A stretch of 64,000 nucleotides of DNA from Polyangium fumosum (GTDB taxonomy: Bacteria; Myxococcota_A; Polyangia; Polyangiales; Polyangiaceae), in assembly GCF_005144585.1 (NCBI RefSeq), contig NZ_SSMQ01000039.1, positions 1 to 64,000 of the forward strand, read 5' to 3'. This document shows positions 27,637 to 35,760 of this stretch, in pieces (the first letter of the stretch is position 1; each line of letters begins with the position of its first letter). The notes under the pieces were generated by a model, which was given only the letters and a program-made list of their open reading frames with translations, ran no database searches and had not been told where the DNA came from. Made by a program: the position numbers and the translations under genes.

Positions 27637-29772
27637 ATGTCGATCGGCGAGGACGATCTTGGAGAAACGGCTCCGAACGACGCCGACACCACGGCGCTGC
27701 TCATGGAGCCCTCCCCAGAGGTCGACACGACTGCGTCCGCGGAGACGCCCCAACCGACGTCGCGCATCGCGGCCCTCGCGCTCTCGCTCCCCCTTGATGA
27801 CGAGGCGATCGCGCACCGCGCCGATCCGCTCATTGGCCTCGTCGTCGCGGGCCGCTACCGCATCCTCACGCCGATCGGGCGTGGCGGCATGGGCGTCGTC
27901 TACAAGGTTGAACACGTCCACCTCGGCAAGTTGCTCGCGATGAAGCTGCTTGCGGGCGAGCTCAGCATGAGCCCCGAGGTCGTGCGCCGCTTCAAGCGCG
28001 AGGCGCTCACCGTCTCGCGCCTGTCGAGCCCGAGCACCGTGCACGTCTTCGACTACGGCGTGGACGCGGGCCTCACGTACATCGTGATGGAGCTCGTGAC
28101 GGGGCGAGATCTCGCCGCGGTGCTCTCCGACGGCGGCCCGATGCCGTTCGCGCGGCTCGGCAAGATCGTCCTGCAGATCTTGAGCTCGCTCGGCGAGGCG
28201 CACGGCAAGGGCATCGTGCACCGCGACGTCAAGCCGCAGAACGTGATGATCACGACGACGGAAGGCGGCACCGACATCGCCAAGGTGCTCGACTTCGGCA
28301 TCGCGAAGTTGCGCGAGGAGGCCGACGCGAACGCGGGCGGCGAGGTGACGCGCCGTGATCAGCTCATCGGCACGCCGTACTTCCTTCCGCCCGAGCTCAT
28401 CCGCGGCGATCCCGTCGATCATCGCGCCGATCTCTACGCCGTCGGCGTGCTCCTCTACCACGCGCTCACCGGCCATTATCCGTTTCACGCGAAGACCTCG
28501 GCGAGCATCCTGGTCAAACACGTCACGGAAAAACCCGTCGCGCCGTCGATCCGCGTGCCTTCGCGCGGCGTGCCGCCCGGGGTCGACGCCATCGTCTTGC
28601 GCGCGCTCGAAAAGGAGCCCGCGGCGCGATGGCAAAACGCCGAGGAGCTGCAGGCGGCGATCGCGGCGGAGCTACGCAAGCTCGGGACGGACGTCGAGGC
28701 GTTGCTCGACGCGAGCGCGCTCCGGAAGCTCACGCGCGCGGCGCTGGCGGGGGCGGAACGCAGCCCCGGCGAGATCGCGAGCCGCGACGAGGTCGAGGCG
28801 TACGAGCGCAAGCTCAGGAGCCGCCGGCACCTCGCCTGGTTCGCGTCGAGCCTCGTGCTCGTCCTCGGCGCGGGTGCAGGGCTCTTCGTGATGTGGCGAC
28901 GCTGGACGCCACGCTTCGTGGGCGTGGAGATCGAGCCCAATGACACGGCGGCCAACGCGACGCCGCTGCCGCTCGGCGAGTCGGCGTCGGGGCTGCTCGG
29001 GAAGCGCATCGACGCGCAGCGCAGCGATCGCGACTTCTACACGTTCGAGATCCCGAAAGGCACGAGCGATGCGCCGCGGATCGCGCGCCTCGTGGTCACG
29101 GCGCTCCCGAACATGGAGACCTGCACGCTGCTCTACCGGCAGGGCTTCCAGGCCCCGATCGCGCAGTACTGCGTGGGTCGACCCGACCATTCTCTCTCGA
29201 TCCCGCGCCTCGGCATCGAGCCGGGCCGCTACTACGCCTCCGTGCTGCAGGACCTGGATCCGCGCGGCGATCGAAAAATTCCTTTCGTGCACGAGAACGT
29301 GTCCGACACCTATGCCATCACGGTCGCGCTCGCCGAGGAGAGCTCCACGCACGAGATCGAGCCGAACGACGAGTTGCCCTCGGCCACGTCGATCGAGCCC
29401 GGCGAGACGCGGACGGGCGCGCTCGGGTGGATCGACGATCAGGACACGTACTGCGTCGGCGCGGGCGCGCAGGGACAGGCGATCCGCTGGACGGCGCGCG
29501 ACGCCGTGCGCGACGCGGGCTCGGTGCTGGAGGTCATGACGATGCGAGGCCGGGAACTCGGCAGCAGGGTCCGCGTGCACACGGCGGGTGAGGGTACGCT
29601 CTCGCAGGAAGATTCGCGCTCTCCCTGGACGGGCCCTGCGATCGCCTATGAAGAGGGCACGCCGCGCTGCGTGCGCGTCCGGCTCGCGCGGGATCCTTGG
29701 ACGGCCGAGGCGCCGCGAACGCAGCCGGGTGGGATCGAGGCCTACGTCCTCGCGGTCGACATCGTCCCCTGA
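27637..29772 (+). CDS. Transmembrane Ser/Thr protein kinase
   Basis: 711 aa. After a 65-residue acidic leader comes a Hanks-type kinase: GRYRILTPIGRGGMGVVYK, catalytic Lys103 (AMK), HRDVKPQN with Asp197, DFG with Asp219, GTPYFLPPE activation segment, and D-x-YAVGVLLYHALTG. A membrane helix (about 400-422) separates it from an extracytoplasmic region with two similar blocks, each opening with E-(I/V)EPNDTAANATPLP or HEIEPNDELPSATSIEPGE. These are the signature of bacterial pre-peptidase (PPC)-like beta domains. This suggests ligand sensing outside and signalling inside. A second kinase follows 79 nt downstream on the same strand. Confidence 0.92.
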   Translation: MSIGEDDLGETAPNDADTTALLMEPSPEVDTTASAETPQPTSRIAALALSLPLDDEAIAHRADPLIGLVVAGRYRILTPIGRGGMGVVYKVEHVHLGKLLAMKLLAGELSMSPEVVRRFKREALTVSRLSSPSTVHVFDYGVDAGLTYIVMELVTGRDLAAVLSDGGPMPFARLGKIVLQILSSLGEAHGKGIVHRDVKPQNVMITTTEGGTDIAKVLDFGIAKLREEADANAGGEVTRRDQLIGTPYFLPPELIRGDPVDHRADLYAVGVLLYHALTGHYPFHAKTSASILVKHVTEKPVAPSIRVPSRGVPPGVDAIVLRALEKEPAARWQNAEELQAAIAAELRKLGTDVEALLDASALRKLTRAALAGAERSPGEIASRDEVEAYERKLRSRRHLAWFASSLVLVLGAGAGLFVMWRRWTPRFVGVEIEPNDTAANATPLPLGESASGLLGKRIDAQRSDRDFYTFEIPKGTSDAPRIARLVVTALPNMETCTLLYRQGFQAPIAQYCVGRPDHSLSIPRLGIEPGRYYASVLQDLDPRGDRKIPFVHENVSDTYAITVALAEESSTHEIEPNDELPSATSIEPGETRTGALGWIDDQDTYCVGAGAQGQAIRWTARDAVRDAGSVLEVMTMRGRELGSRVRVHTAGEGTLSQEDSRSPWTGPAIAYEEGTPRCVRVRLARDPWTAEAPRTQPGGIEAYVLAVDIVP

Positions 29773-29851
29773 ACGATGTGGGACAAAAACCTCACATCCT
29801 TGCGACGAGGGGGTACACTCTCCAAAGCGCGGGGGGCACGAGGAACCAGCG

Positions 29852-31060
29852 ATGTCGGAGAACCAGCGTTACCGGGTCATCAAGCGGCTCGCCTCGGGCG
29901 GTATGGCCGAGGTGTTCGTCGCGGAGAGCGCAGGAATCGAGGGCTTCCGCAAGCAGGTCGCGATCAAGCGCGTTCTCCCGCACCTCAGCAAGAACGAGCA
30001 GTTCATCGACATGTTCCTCGACGAGGCCCGCCTCTCCGGCCGCCTCGCGCACTCCAACGTCGTGAGCGTCTTCGACATCGGCGTCGGCGACAGCACGTAC
30101 TTCATCGTCATGGAGTACGTCGACGGCGCCGACTTGAAGCAGGTCATCGAGTACCAGAAGAAGGTCGGCAGGCCGATGCCGGTCGAGAGCGCGTGCTTCA
30201 TCGCCGCGAAGATCTGCCAGGGCCTCGCCTACGCCCATGATCTCCACACGCCCGACGGCGAACACCTCAACATCGTCCACCGCGACGTCACGCCGGCGAA
30301 CGTGCTCATCACGCGCCACGGCGAGTGCAAGATCGTGGACTTCGGCCTCGCCAAGGCGTCGAGCCAGCTCGCCAACAGCGACGCCGGCATGATCAAGGGC
30401 AAATTCGGATATCTCGCGCCCGAGACGGTCATGGAGCTCGGCGTGGACAAACGCGTCGACGTCTTCGCCGCCGGCATCATTCTTTGGGAGATGCTCGCCG
30501 GCCGCCGCCTCTTCCTCGGCGAGACCGATCTCGGCACCGTCAAGCTCGTGCGCGAGTCGAACATCCCGTCGCTCAAGCCCATCAACCCGGACGTCCCCCC
30601 GGAGCTCGAAGAGATCCTCCGCACCGCGCTCGCGCGTGATCGCGACGGCCGCTACCAGACCGCGCGTGATTTCGGCCGTGATCTCACGCGGTTCCTCTAT
30701 CGCTTCGGCAGGCCCGTCAGCGAGTACGAGGTCGCCGAGCTCGTCCTCGGCGCCGCGGGCGCGCCGGCTGTCCGGAAGGACGGGCTCGCGATGATCGGCG
30801 AGATGCTCGACCTCATGCTGCTCGAGTTCAAATCCCTCACGCAGCAGGACAACGCCGGCGGGCCGAACAGCCTGCAGCCCGATCTTTTCAAGCTCACGGG
30901 CGCAAACCCCACCGTCTCCCCCTCCTCCCTCGACACGGGGGACACCGACGAGACCTTCTCCGGCCTCAGCGACGAGCTCGAGGGCCCCGATCCGGACGAC
31001 GCCCCCCAGGACAAGGGCCGCGCGCCCACCGCCTGGTGGCGAGGCCTCATTTCTCGCTGA
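29852..31060 (+). CDS. Cytosolic Ser/Thr protein kinase
   Basis: 402 aa from the ATG at 29852 (GAGGAA upstream). The kinase domain covers residues 7-275: RLASGGMAEVFVAE glycine loop, Lys39 (VAIKRV), HRDVTPANVL with Asp145 (the HRDVTP variant is frequent in myxobacterial kinases), DFGLAKA with Asp163, and GKFGYLAPE. The C-terminal 125 residues are helical, then Pro/Ser/Asp-rich, with no membrane segment. It is likely co-transcribed with the preceding transmembrane kinase, possibly as a relay, which is inference. Structured repeat copy E begins 12 nt after the stop. Confidence 0.92.
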   Translation: MSENQRYRVIKRLASGGMAEVFVAESAGIEGFRKQVAIKRVLPHLSKNEQFIDMFLDEARLSGRLAHSNVVSVFDIGVGDSTYFIVMEYVDGADLKQVIEYQKKVGRPMPVESACFIAAKICQGLAYAHDLHTPDGEHLNIVHRDVTPANVLITRHGECKIVDFGLAKASSQLANSDAGMIKGKFGYLAPETVMELGVDKRVDVFAAGIILWEMLAGRRLFLGETDLGTVKLVRESNIPSLKPINPDVPPELEEILRTALARDRDGRYQTARDFGRDLTRFLYRFGRPVSEYEVAELVLGAAGAPAVRKDGLAMIGEMLDLMLLEFKSLTQQDNAGGPNSLQPDLFKLTGANPTVSPSSLDTGDTDETFSGLSDELEGPDPDDAPQDKGRAPTAWWRGLISR

Positions 31061-31071
31061 AAGCAACGCCT

Positions 31072-31190
31072 CGCCGGGGCTTCACCCCGGGCCCGACCAG
31101 GGGCTCTTCGCCCCTGGACCCGAACCAGGGCACAGCCCTGGACCTCAGGTTGCATCGACCGCGGTGCGGTCGACGCAAGCGTCGTGGACG
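31072..31190 (+). repeat. Structured repeat copy E (half element, divergent)
   Basis: Hairpins in the same order as one arm of copies B and C: GCCGGGGC..CCCCGGGC (about 31072-31092), CCAGGGGC-TCTTC-GCCCCTGG (about 31097-31116), CCAGGGC-ACA-GCCCTGG (about 31124-31140), and TCGACCGC-GGT-GCGGTCGA (31155-31173) in the slot where other copies carry GAACTGCGC..GCGCAGTTC. The last stem has a different sequence but keeps the pairing. It follows the stop of the second kinase. Confidence 0.7.
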
Positions 31191-31235
31191 AAGGAAAAAA
31201 TTGATTTCCAGCCCGCTACGCTCGTAGCTTTCCTT
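31191..31235 (+). promoter_or_regulatory. Nested inverted repeat upstream of envelope protein gene
   Basis: Outer arms AAGGAAA (31191-31197) and TTTCCTT (31229-31235) enclose an inner stem GCTACG-CT-CGTAGC (31215-31228). It lies 30-75 nt upstream of the ATG at 31265, so it could be a leader hairpin, an operator or the tail of repeat copy E. A-rich sequence beside it may include promoter elements. Confidence 0.35.
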
Positions 31236-31264
31236 ATTCCGGGCTCCCGCCTTCGGACCATGCG

Positions 31265-32734
31265 ATGACCCAGACAGACAAGCCGAACCACGTGCATGTC
31301 CCCCACGACGGCCGCGTTGCTCGACGACACGCGCGCGTCTGCTTCTTCCTTTCGGCCCTCTTCGCGGCGAGCCTCGCGCCCCTTGCGATCGCGGACGCCG
31401 CCGACGCCGAGGCGCTGCTCAAGGAGGGCAAGAAGCTCGTCACGGAGAAGAAGTACGACGAGGCGTGCCCCAAGATCGCCGAGGCGTACAAGCTCTCCCC
31501 GAGCCCCGCGACGCTGCTCGATCTCGCGCTCTGTCACGAGAAACAGGGCAAGCTCGCGACCGCGTGGGGCGAGATGCTCGACGCCGAGGCCGACGCCCGC
31601 AAGGCCGGGCGCGCGGACGTCGAGGCGCGCGCGCGCGCGAACAGCAAGGCGATCGAGCCGAAGCTGCCGCGCGTGACCGTGTCTGTCGCGGCGAACACGC
31701 CCGGCATTGAGATCGCGATCGATGGCCAGAAGATCGATCTCGGCGCGCTCGGCAAGGGCCGGCCCGTGGATCCCGGCGAGCACAAGATCGTGGCGACCGC
31801 GCCCGGCCGAAAGCCCTGGGAGACCACGCTCAGCCTCAAGCCATCCGAGCGCAAGAGCGTCATGGTTCCGGCGCTCGCCGAAGACGGGAGCGCCGCGTCG
31901 ACGCCGTCGGACAAACCCGCCGGCGGGGACACCGGCGCGACGGGCCAACCGGCCGGGACGACCCCGACGGGCGACACGAAGACCAACGGCGGCGCTGCGG
32001 CCCCCGGTGATACGAAGCCGAAGGACAAACCCGAGGAGCCCGACGACGGCAAGGGGCCGATCCACCGCGCGAAGCGCCTCGTCGTGGACGTCGGCGCGTT
32101 CGGCGGCGCGCAGCTCTTCCTCGGCGGCGGCAGCGTGGACGCGCTCTCGTCCCTCACGTACGAGTATCGCATCACCTACCCGCTCGGCGGTGAGGCGGCC
32201 GAGTACAAGGCTTGTGACGCGAGCGCCTGTTACGCCACGGTCGATCCTGCGATCGGCGTCCCTGTCGGCGGCCAGGTGTTCGTGGGGTACGCGCTCAGCG
32301 AGAAGATGCACCTCGGCGGCCGCTTCTTCGGCAGCTACCTCGTCACGGGCGGCTACTCGCTCCTCGTCGGCCCCGCGCTCAGCGTGCGCGTGAACGATCG
32401 CCTCTGGGTCGGCGGCACGGTCGTCGTCGGGTTCGGCGGACAGAACGCGACCATCAACGGCGCGCGCGGCGCGGTCCCGAGCGAGTGGGCCGCGCTCAAT
32501 GGAGGCGACGAGGTCGAGCTCCTGCTCAGCCGCACGATCCCCGAGGAAAACGAGACCGGTTTTGGCTTCTCGTTCGGCGCCGCGGTCGAGGTCTCCTACA
32601 CGCTCGCCGAGTTCGGCAAGGGCAAGAGCCTCACGACGGGCTCGCTGGTCGCGAGCGCGTGGCCCACGTTCCTCAAGACGTGGGACGGGTTTGCCATCGC
32701 CTTGCCCGTCGGCGTCGGGTACCGCTTCCACTGA
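31265..32734 (+). CDS. TPR/PEGA-like envelope protein with C-terminal barrel
   Basis: 489 aa. A signal peptide (LSALFAASLAPLAIADA) is followed by TPR-like helices (about 48-125; ALLKEGKKLVTEKKYDEACP and ATLLDLALCHEKQGKLATAW). A PEGA-like beta sandwich follows (about 145-185; PGIEIAIDGQKI...PGEHKIVATAPGRKPWE). A Pro/Thr/Gly/Lys linker leads to a strand-rich segment (270-489) ending GVGYRFH, as in outer-membrane barrels. The architecture is common in myxobacterial envelope proteins of unknown role. Start ATG at 31265. Confidence 0.75.
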   Translation: MTQTDKPNHVHVPHDGRVARRHARVCFFLSALFAASLAPLAIADAADAEALLKEGKKLVTEKKYDEACPKIAEAYKLSPSPATLLDLALCHEKQGKLATAWGEMLDAEADARKAGRADVEARARANSKAIEPKLPRVTVSVAANTPGIEIAIDGQKIDLGALGKGRPVDPGEHKIVATAPGRKPWETTLSLKPSERKSVMVPALAEDGSAASTPSDKPAGGDTGATGQPAGTTPTGDTKTNGGAAAPGDTKPKDKPEEPDDGKGPIHRAKRLVVDVGAFGGAQLFLGGGSVDALSSLTYEYRITYPLGGEAAEYKACDASACYATVDPAIGVPVGGQVFVGYALSEKMHLGGRFFGSYLVTGGYSLLVGPALSVRVNDRLWVGGTVVVGFGGQNATINGARGAVPSEWAALNGGDEVELLLSRTIPEENETGFGFSFGAAVEVSYTLAEFGKGKSLTTGSLVASAWPTFLKTWDGFAIALPVGVGYRFH

Positions 32735-32826
32735 TCCACGCCCCTCTTCCATCGCCGCGTCCTGGACACGTTCGCGCGTGATCCTGCGCGACAAACCCGC
32801 GCCCGTGGCGTGCGCGGCGCGCGTGG

Positions 32827-34164
32827 ATGTGGGAGGCTCGGCCCGTGCGCAGTCACCGTGCACAGGCGTGGAGCCTGGGCCACCGCGCGCTCGCGGGCCC
32901 TCTCTGGGCGACCCTCCTGCTCCTGCTTGTGTCCTGCACGGCGGCGCCTCCGCGCCACGGCGGCGAGGTGCTCCACGAGGATCGCGACGCGCTGCTCGAC
33001 GAGGCCCGACACGCCGCGTACGGCGGGGACAAGCCCGCGGCGCGGCGGCGTTACGAGGCGCTCCTCGCGCGGGATCCGCGGGATGACGAGGCGCGGACCG
33101 GGCTCGCGCGGCTCGACGCCTGGGAGGGGCACCACGCGCGGGCGGCGACCGCGTATCGTGACGTCCTCTCGCGCCACCCCGACGACGACGACGTCCGGTC
33201 CGCCCTCTTCGACGTGCTCACCTGGCAAGGCCTGTGGGACGAGGCCGAGGCGGTGCTCGACGCGGCGCGACGCAAGGACACCCCTGCCCTGCTCGCCTGC
33301 CGGGCGCGGCTCGAATACGCGCGGGGCGATCTCACGACGGGGCACGCGCTCGCGGAGCGGGCCTCCGTCGCGTCCGGCGGCAACACCGAACTCCGCGCGC
33401 TCGCGCGAAGGCTCTCCACGGGGTATGCGCGGGTCACCACGCGGGTGCTCGTTTTTCCCGCGCCCATGCCGGCGCTCGGGCAGGTCGACGTCGAGGTCTC
33501 GCAGGCGTGGCGCAGGCTCCTCCTCGGCGTGGAGACCGAGCACGGCGGGCGCCCGTCGACGGCGGCGGGCGGGTGGGCCTACGGCGCGCTCTGGGGCGGC
33601 CGGGCCACGTGGCTCTTCGGGCATGGTTTTTCCCTCGGCGGCGAGGCTGCGTTCGGCGCGCCGGCCGAGAGCATCCCCCTGCTCCGCCTCCGCGCCTACG
33701 GCACGGCGCCGATCCGGCCCTGGCTGACGAGCGGCCTCGCGTACACGTACCGAAGGTACACGGGCAACGTCGAGACGCACGGGGTCAGCCCGACGCTCGG
33801 CCTCGTGATTGGCGACGAGCTGCGGCTCGACGCGACGTATTGGCTCACGCACGTCCGCGTCGAGGATCCTCGGGGCGCAAGCGAGAGCCGCCTCGTCCAT
33901 GCGTTCTCGTTTTCGGCGGGCCGCACGCTCCTGCCCTGGCTCGCGCTCCGTGCGGGCTATGCGCACGGCGCTGAAGCCGAACGATTCCCGGCGGCGTTTC
34001 AGATCCTCGACCTCGTCACGGACGCCGTCTATGTCGGCGCGGACCTCTGGCCGTACGACTTTTTGCGCGTGATGCCGCTCTACAACCTCACGTTCCGCGG
34101 CCCTCCCGGCGCCGAGCGCATCACGCTGCACACCTTCGAGCTCGGCGCGCTCGTGCGCTGGTGA
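32827..34164 (+). CDS. YaiO-like TPR plus outer-membrane beta-barrel protein
   Basis: 445 aa. The N-terminal signal contains WATLLLLLVSC, a possible lipobox. Residues 50-200 are TPR-like (ARHAAYGGDKPAARRRYEALLARDP; AYRDVLSRHPDDDDVRSAL; LTWQGLWDEAEAVL). The C-terminal 235 residues are amphipathic strands (SLGGEAAFG, GLAYTYRRYTG, LRLDATYWLTHV, FELGALVRW) ending in an aromatic residue, as for outer-membrane assembly. This layout resembles the YaiO/PgaA-type barrels of exopolysaccharide or surface systems. It lies 92 nt after the preceding envelope gene and is likely co-transcribed. Confidence 0.75.
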   Translation: MWEARPVRSHRAQAWSLGHRALAGPLWATLLLLLVSCTAAPPRHGGEVLHEDRDALLDEARHAAYGGDKPAARRRYEALLARDPRDDEARTGLARLDAWEGHHARAATAYRDVLSRHPDDDDVRSALFDVLTWQGLWDEAEAVLDAARRKDTPALLACRARLEYARGDLTTGHALAERASVASGGNTELRALARRLSTGYARVTTRVLVFPAPMPALGQVDVEVSQAWRRLLLGVETEHGGRPSTAAGGWAYGALWGGRATWLFGHGFSLGGEAAFGAPAESIPLLRLRAYGTAPIRPWLTSGLAYTYRRYTGNVETHGVSPTLGLVIGDELRLDATYWLTHVRVEDPRGASESRLVHAFSFSAGRTLLPWLALRAGYAHGAEAERFPAAFQILDLVTDAVYVGADLWPYDFLRVMPLYNLTFRGPPGAERITLHTFELGALVRW

Positions 34165-34222
34165 AAAAAGCCCCGGCGGCGCGGCGCTTTACGCCCGAGG
34201 CGCGTGGCGGCATGATCACGCC

Positions 34223-34678
34223 ATGAAGCTTCGACGTTATCTTGGTTCGATCCTGGCCTTCTCCGCGCTCCCCCTTTTTCTCGCCTGTGGCAGCACCGTC
34301 GAGCCGGGCAGCTCCGGCAGTCCGAGCGGCTCCGGCGGCGCGGGAGGTTCGGGCGGCGCGGGCGGCTCCGACGTCCCGCTCATGCTCACGTGTTTCGACG
34401 ACAGCGTGCAGTTCCCGACGGCGAGCAAAGGCTGCGTCGCGGATCAGGATTGCAGCCAGATCCTGCACGTCCGCGATTGCTGCGGCAGCCTCGCGGCCAT
34501 CGGCCTCGCCGCGAAGGACGTTCCGGCCGTCTCGATGGCCGAGCAAGAATGCGGCGCGCAGGCGCTTTGCGATTGCATCGCCCAACCCACGACCACCGAG
34601 GACGGGAACACCACGGAGGACACCTCGACGATTCAGGTCGCTTGCGTCTCCGGGGCTTGCTTGACGCGCCTGCCTTGA
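34223..34678 (+). CDS. Small Cys-rich lipoprotein
   Basis: 151 aa. A signal peptide with lipobox LFLAC is followed by a Gly/Ser tether (GSGGAGGSGGAGGS). The mature domain has ten cysteines (LTCFDD, KGCVADQDCSQ, RDCCGS, EECGAQALCDC, VACVSGACL), suggesting several disulfides. No family is recognised. It sits 58 nt after the barrel gene in the same direction. Confidence 0.75.
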   Translation: MKLRRYLGSILAFSALPLFLACGSTVEPGSSGSPSGSGGAGGSGGAGGSDVPLMLTCFDDSVQFPTASKGCVADQDCSQILHVRDCCGSLAAIGLAAKDVPAVSMAEQECGAQALCDCIAQPTTTEDGNTTEDTSTIQVACVSGACLTRLP

Positions 34679-34842
34679 GCCGGCGCACGAGCGATCCCCG
34701 AGACCAATCCCCCTGACGGAAGTGCCCGTTTTCTAGGCATTTTTCGATCTACCTCCCATTGACACGCCAAAACCCCCTTGGGTATCGTCGTTGGATCGGG
34801 CGCCGCGTGCCTTTGGGGTGCCCCCATCGGGAGGCCGACGAC

Positions 34843-35736
34843 GTGTCCGATCAGGATCTGGAGCAAGAAAACAGGGCGCTGCGCGCGCGGGTCGTCGAGC
34901 TGGAAGAGCGCCTTGCCGCCCTCGCGCCCCCGTCCGCGCCCGCGCGCGCCTCGACGCTCGAATTGGGACAGCTCCTCCGGCTCCTGCTCGATCACCTCGA
35001 CTTGATCGTGTGGGCCGTCGACGAAAGCGGCACCTTCACCTTCCACGACGGCAAGGGGATCGACGCGCTCGGAATCGAGCGGGGCGCATTCCTCGGCCAG
35101 AACCTCCACGTCATGTACGGCGCCGAAGGCACCTCGGGGGTCCGGATCGCCCTCGCGGGGACGCCCGCCCACGACATCCAGTCGGGACACGGAATGTATT
35201 GGGAGAACTGGTACATCCCCGTGCGGGGCGAACATGGGGCCGTCAAGCACGTCGTGGGGTTATCGCTCAACGTCACCGAAACCACGCGGACCCGCGAGGA
35301 GCTCGACACCAAGCTCGCGCTGATCGAGCGGCAACAGGAGGTCATCCAGAACCTCGAGACGCCGATCATCCAGGTATGGGATCACGTGATCACGCTCCCG
35401 ATGGTCGGCGTCGTCGACAGCCACCGCGCCGCCCGGGTGACCGAGGATCTCCTCGCCGCGGTCTCGCGCCTGCAAGCGCGTTTTGCCATTCTCGATTTGA
35501 CCGGCGTCGACGTCGTCGACACCGGCACGGCGAGCCACATGCTGAACATCCTCGGCGCCGTGCGCCTGCTCGGCGCCGAGGGGATCATCACCGGAATCCG
35601 GCCGAACGTGGCGCAGACGATGGTCTCGCTCGGCCTCGACCTCTCCCGCGTGATCACGCTCGCGACGTTGCGGGATGGCCTCTCGTTCGCGATCCGGAGC
35701 CTCGGCGACAAACCACGCGCCCGTACGCGCGCATGA
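34843..35736 (+). CDS. RsbR-like PAS-STAS regulator
   Basis: 297 aa from a GTG at 34843, chosen because GGGAGG lies 8 nt upstream. An N-terminal coiled coil (QENRALRARVVELEERLAAL) is followed by a PAS fold (about 40-145; LDLIVWAVDESGTFTFHDG, FLGQNLHVMYG), a linker helix and a STAS domain (about 183-285). The STAS part reads PMVGVVDSHRAARVTEDLL, ILDLTGVDVVDTGTASHML, RLLGAEGIITGIRPNVAQTMVSLGLDLS, matching stressosome RsbR proteins, including the threonine-rich stretch that RsbT phosphorylates. No RsbS, RsbT or RsbX partner is encoded nearby. Converges with the gene at 35761. Confidence 0.85.
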   Translation: MSDQDLEQENRALRARVVELEERLAALAPPSAPARASTLELGQLLRLLLDHLDLIVWAVDESGTFTFHDGKGIDALGIERGAFLGQNLHVMYGAEGTSGVRIALAGTPAHDIQSGHGMYWENWYIPVRGEHGAVKHVVGLSLNVTETTRTREELDTKLALIERQQEVIQNLETPIIQVWDHVITLPMVGVVDSHRAARVTEDLLAAVSRLQARFAILDLTGVDVVDTGTASHMLNILGAVRLLGAEGIITGIRPNVAQTMVSLGLDLSRVITLATLRDGLSFAIRSLGDKPRARTRA

Positions 35737-35760
35737 CCGCGCGCGCGCCGCGTCGTTTCC

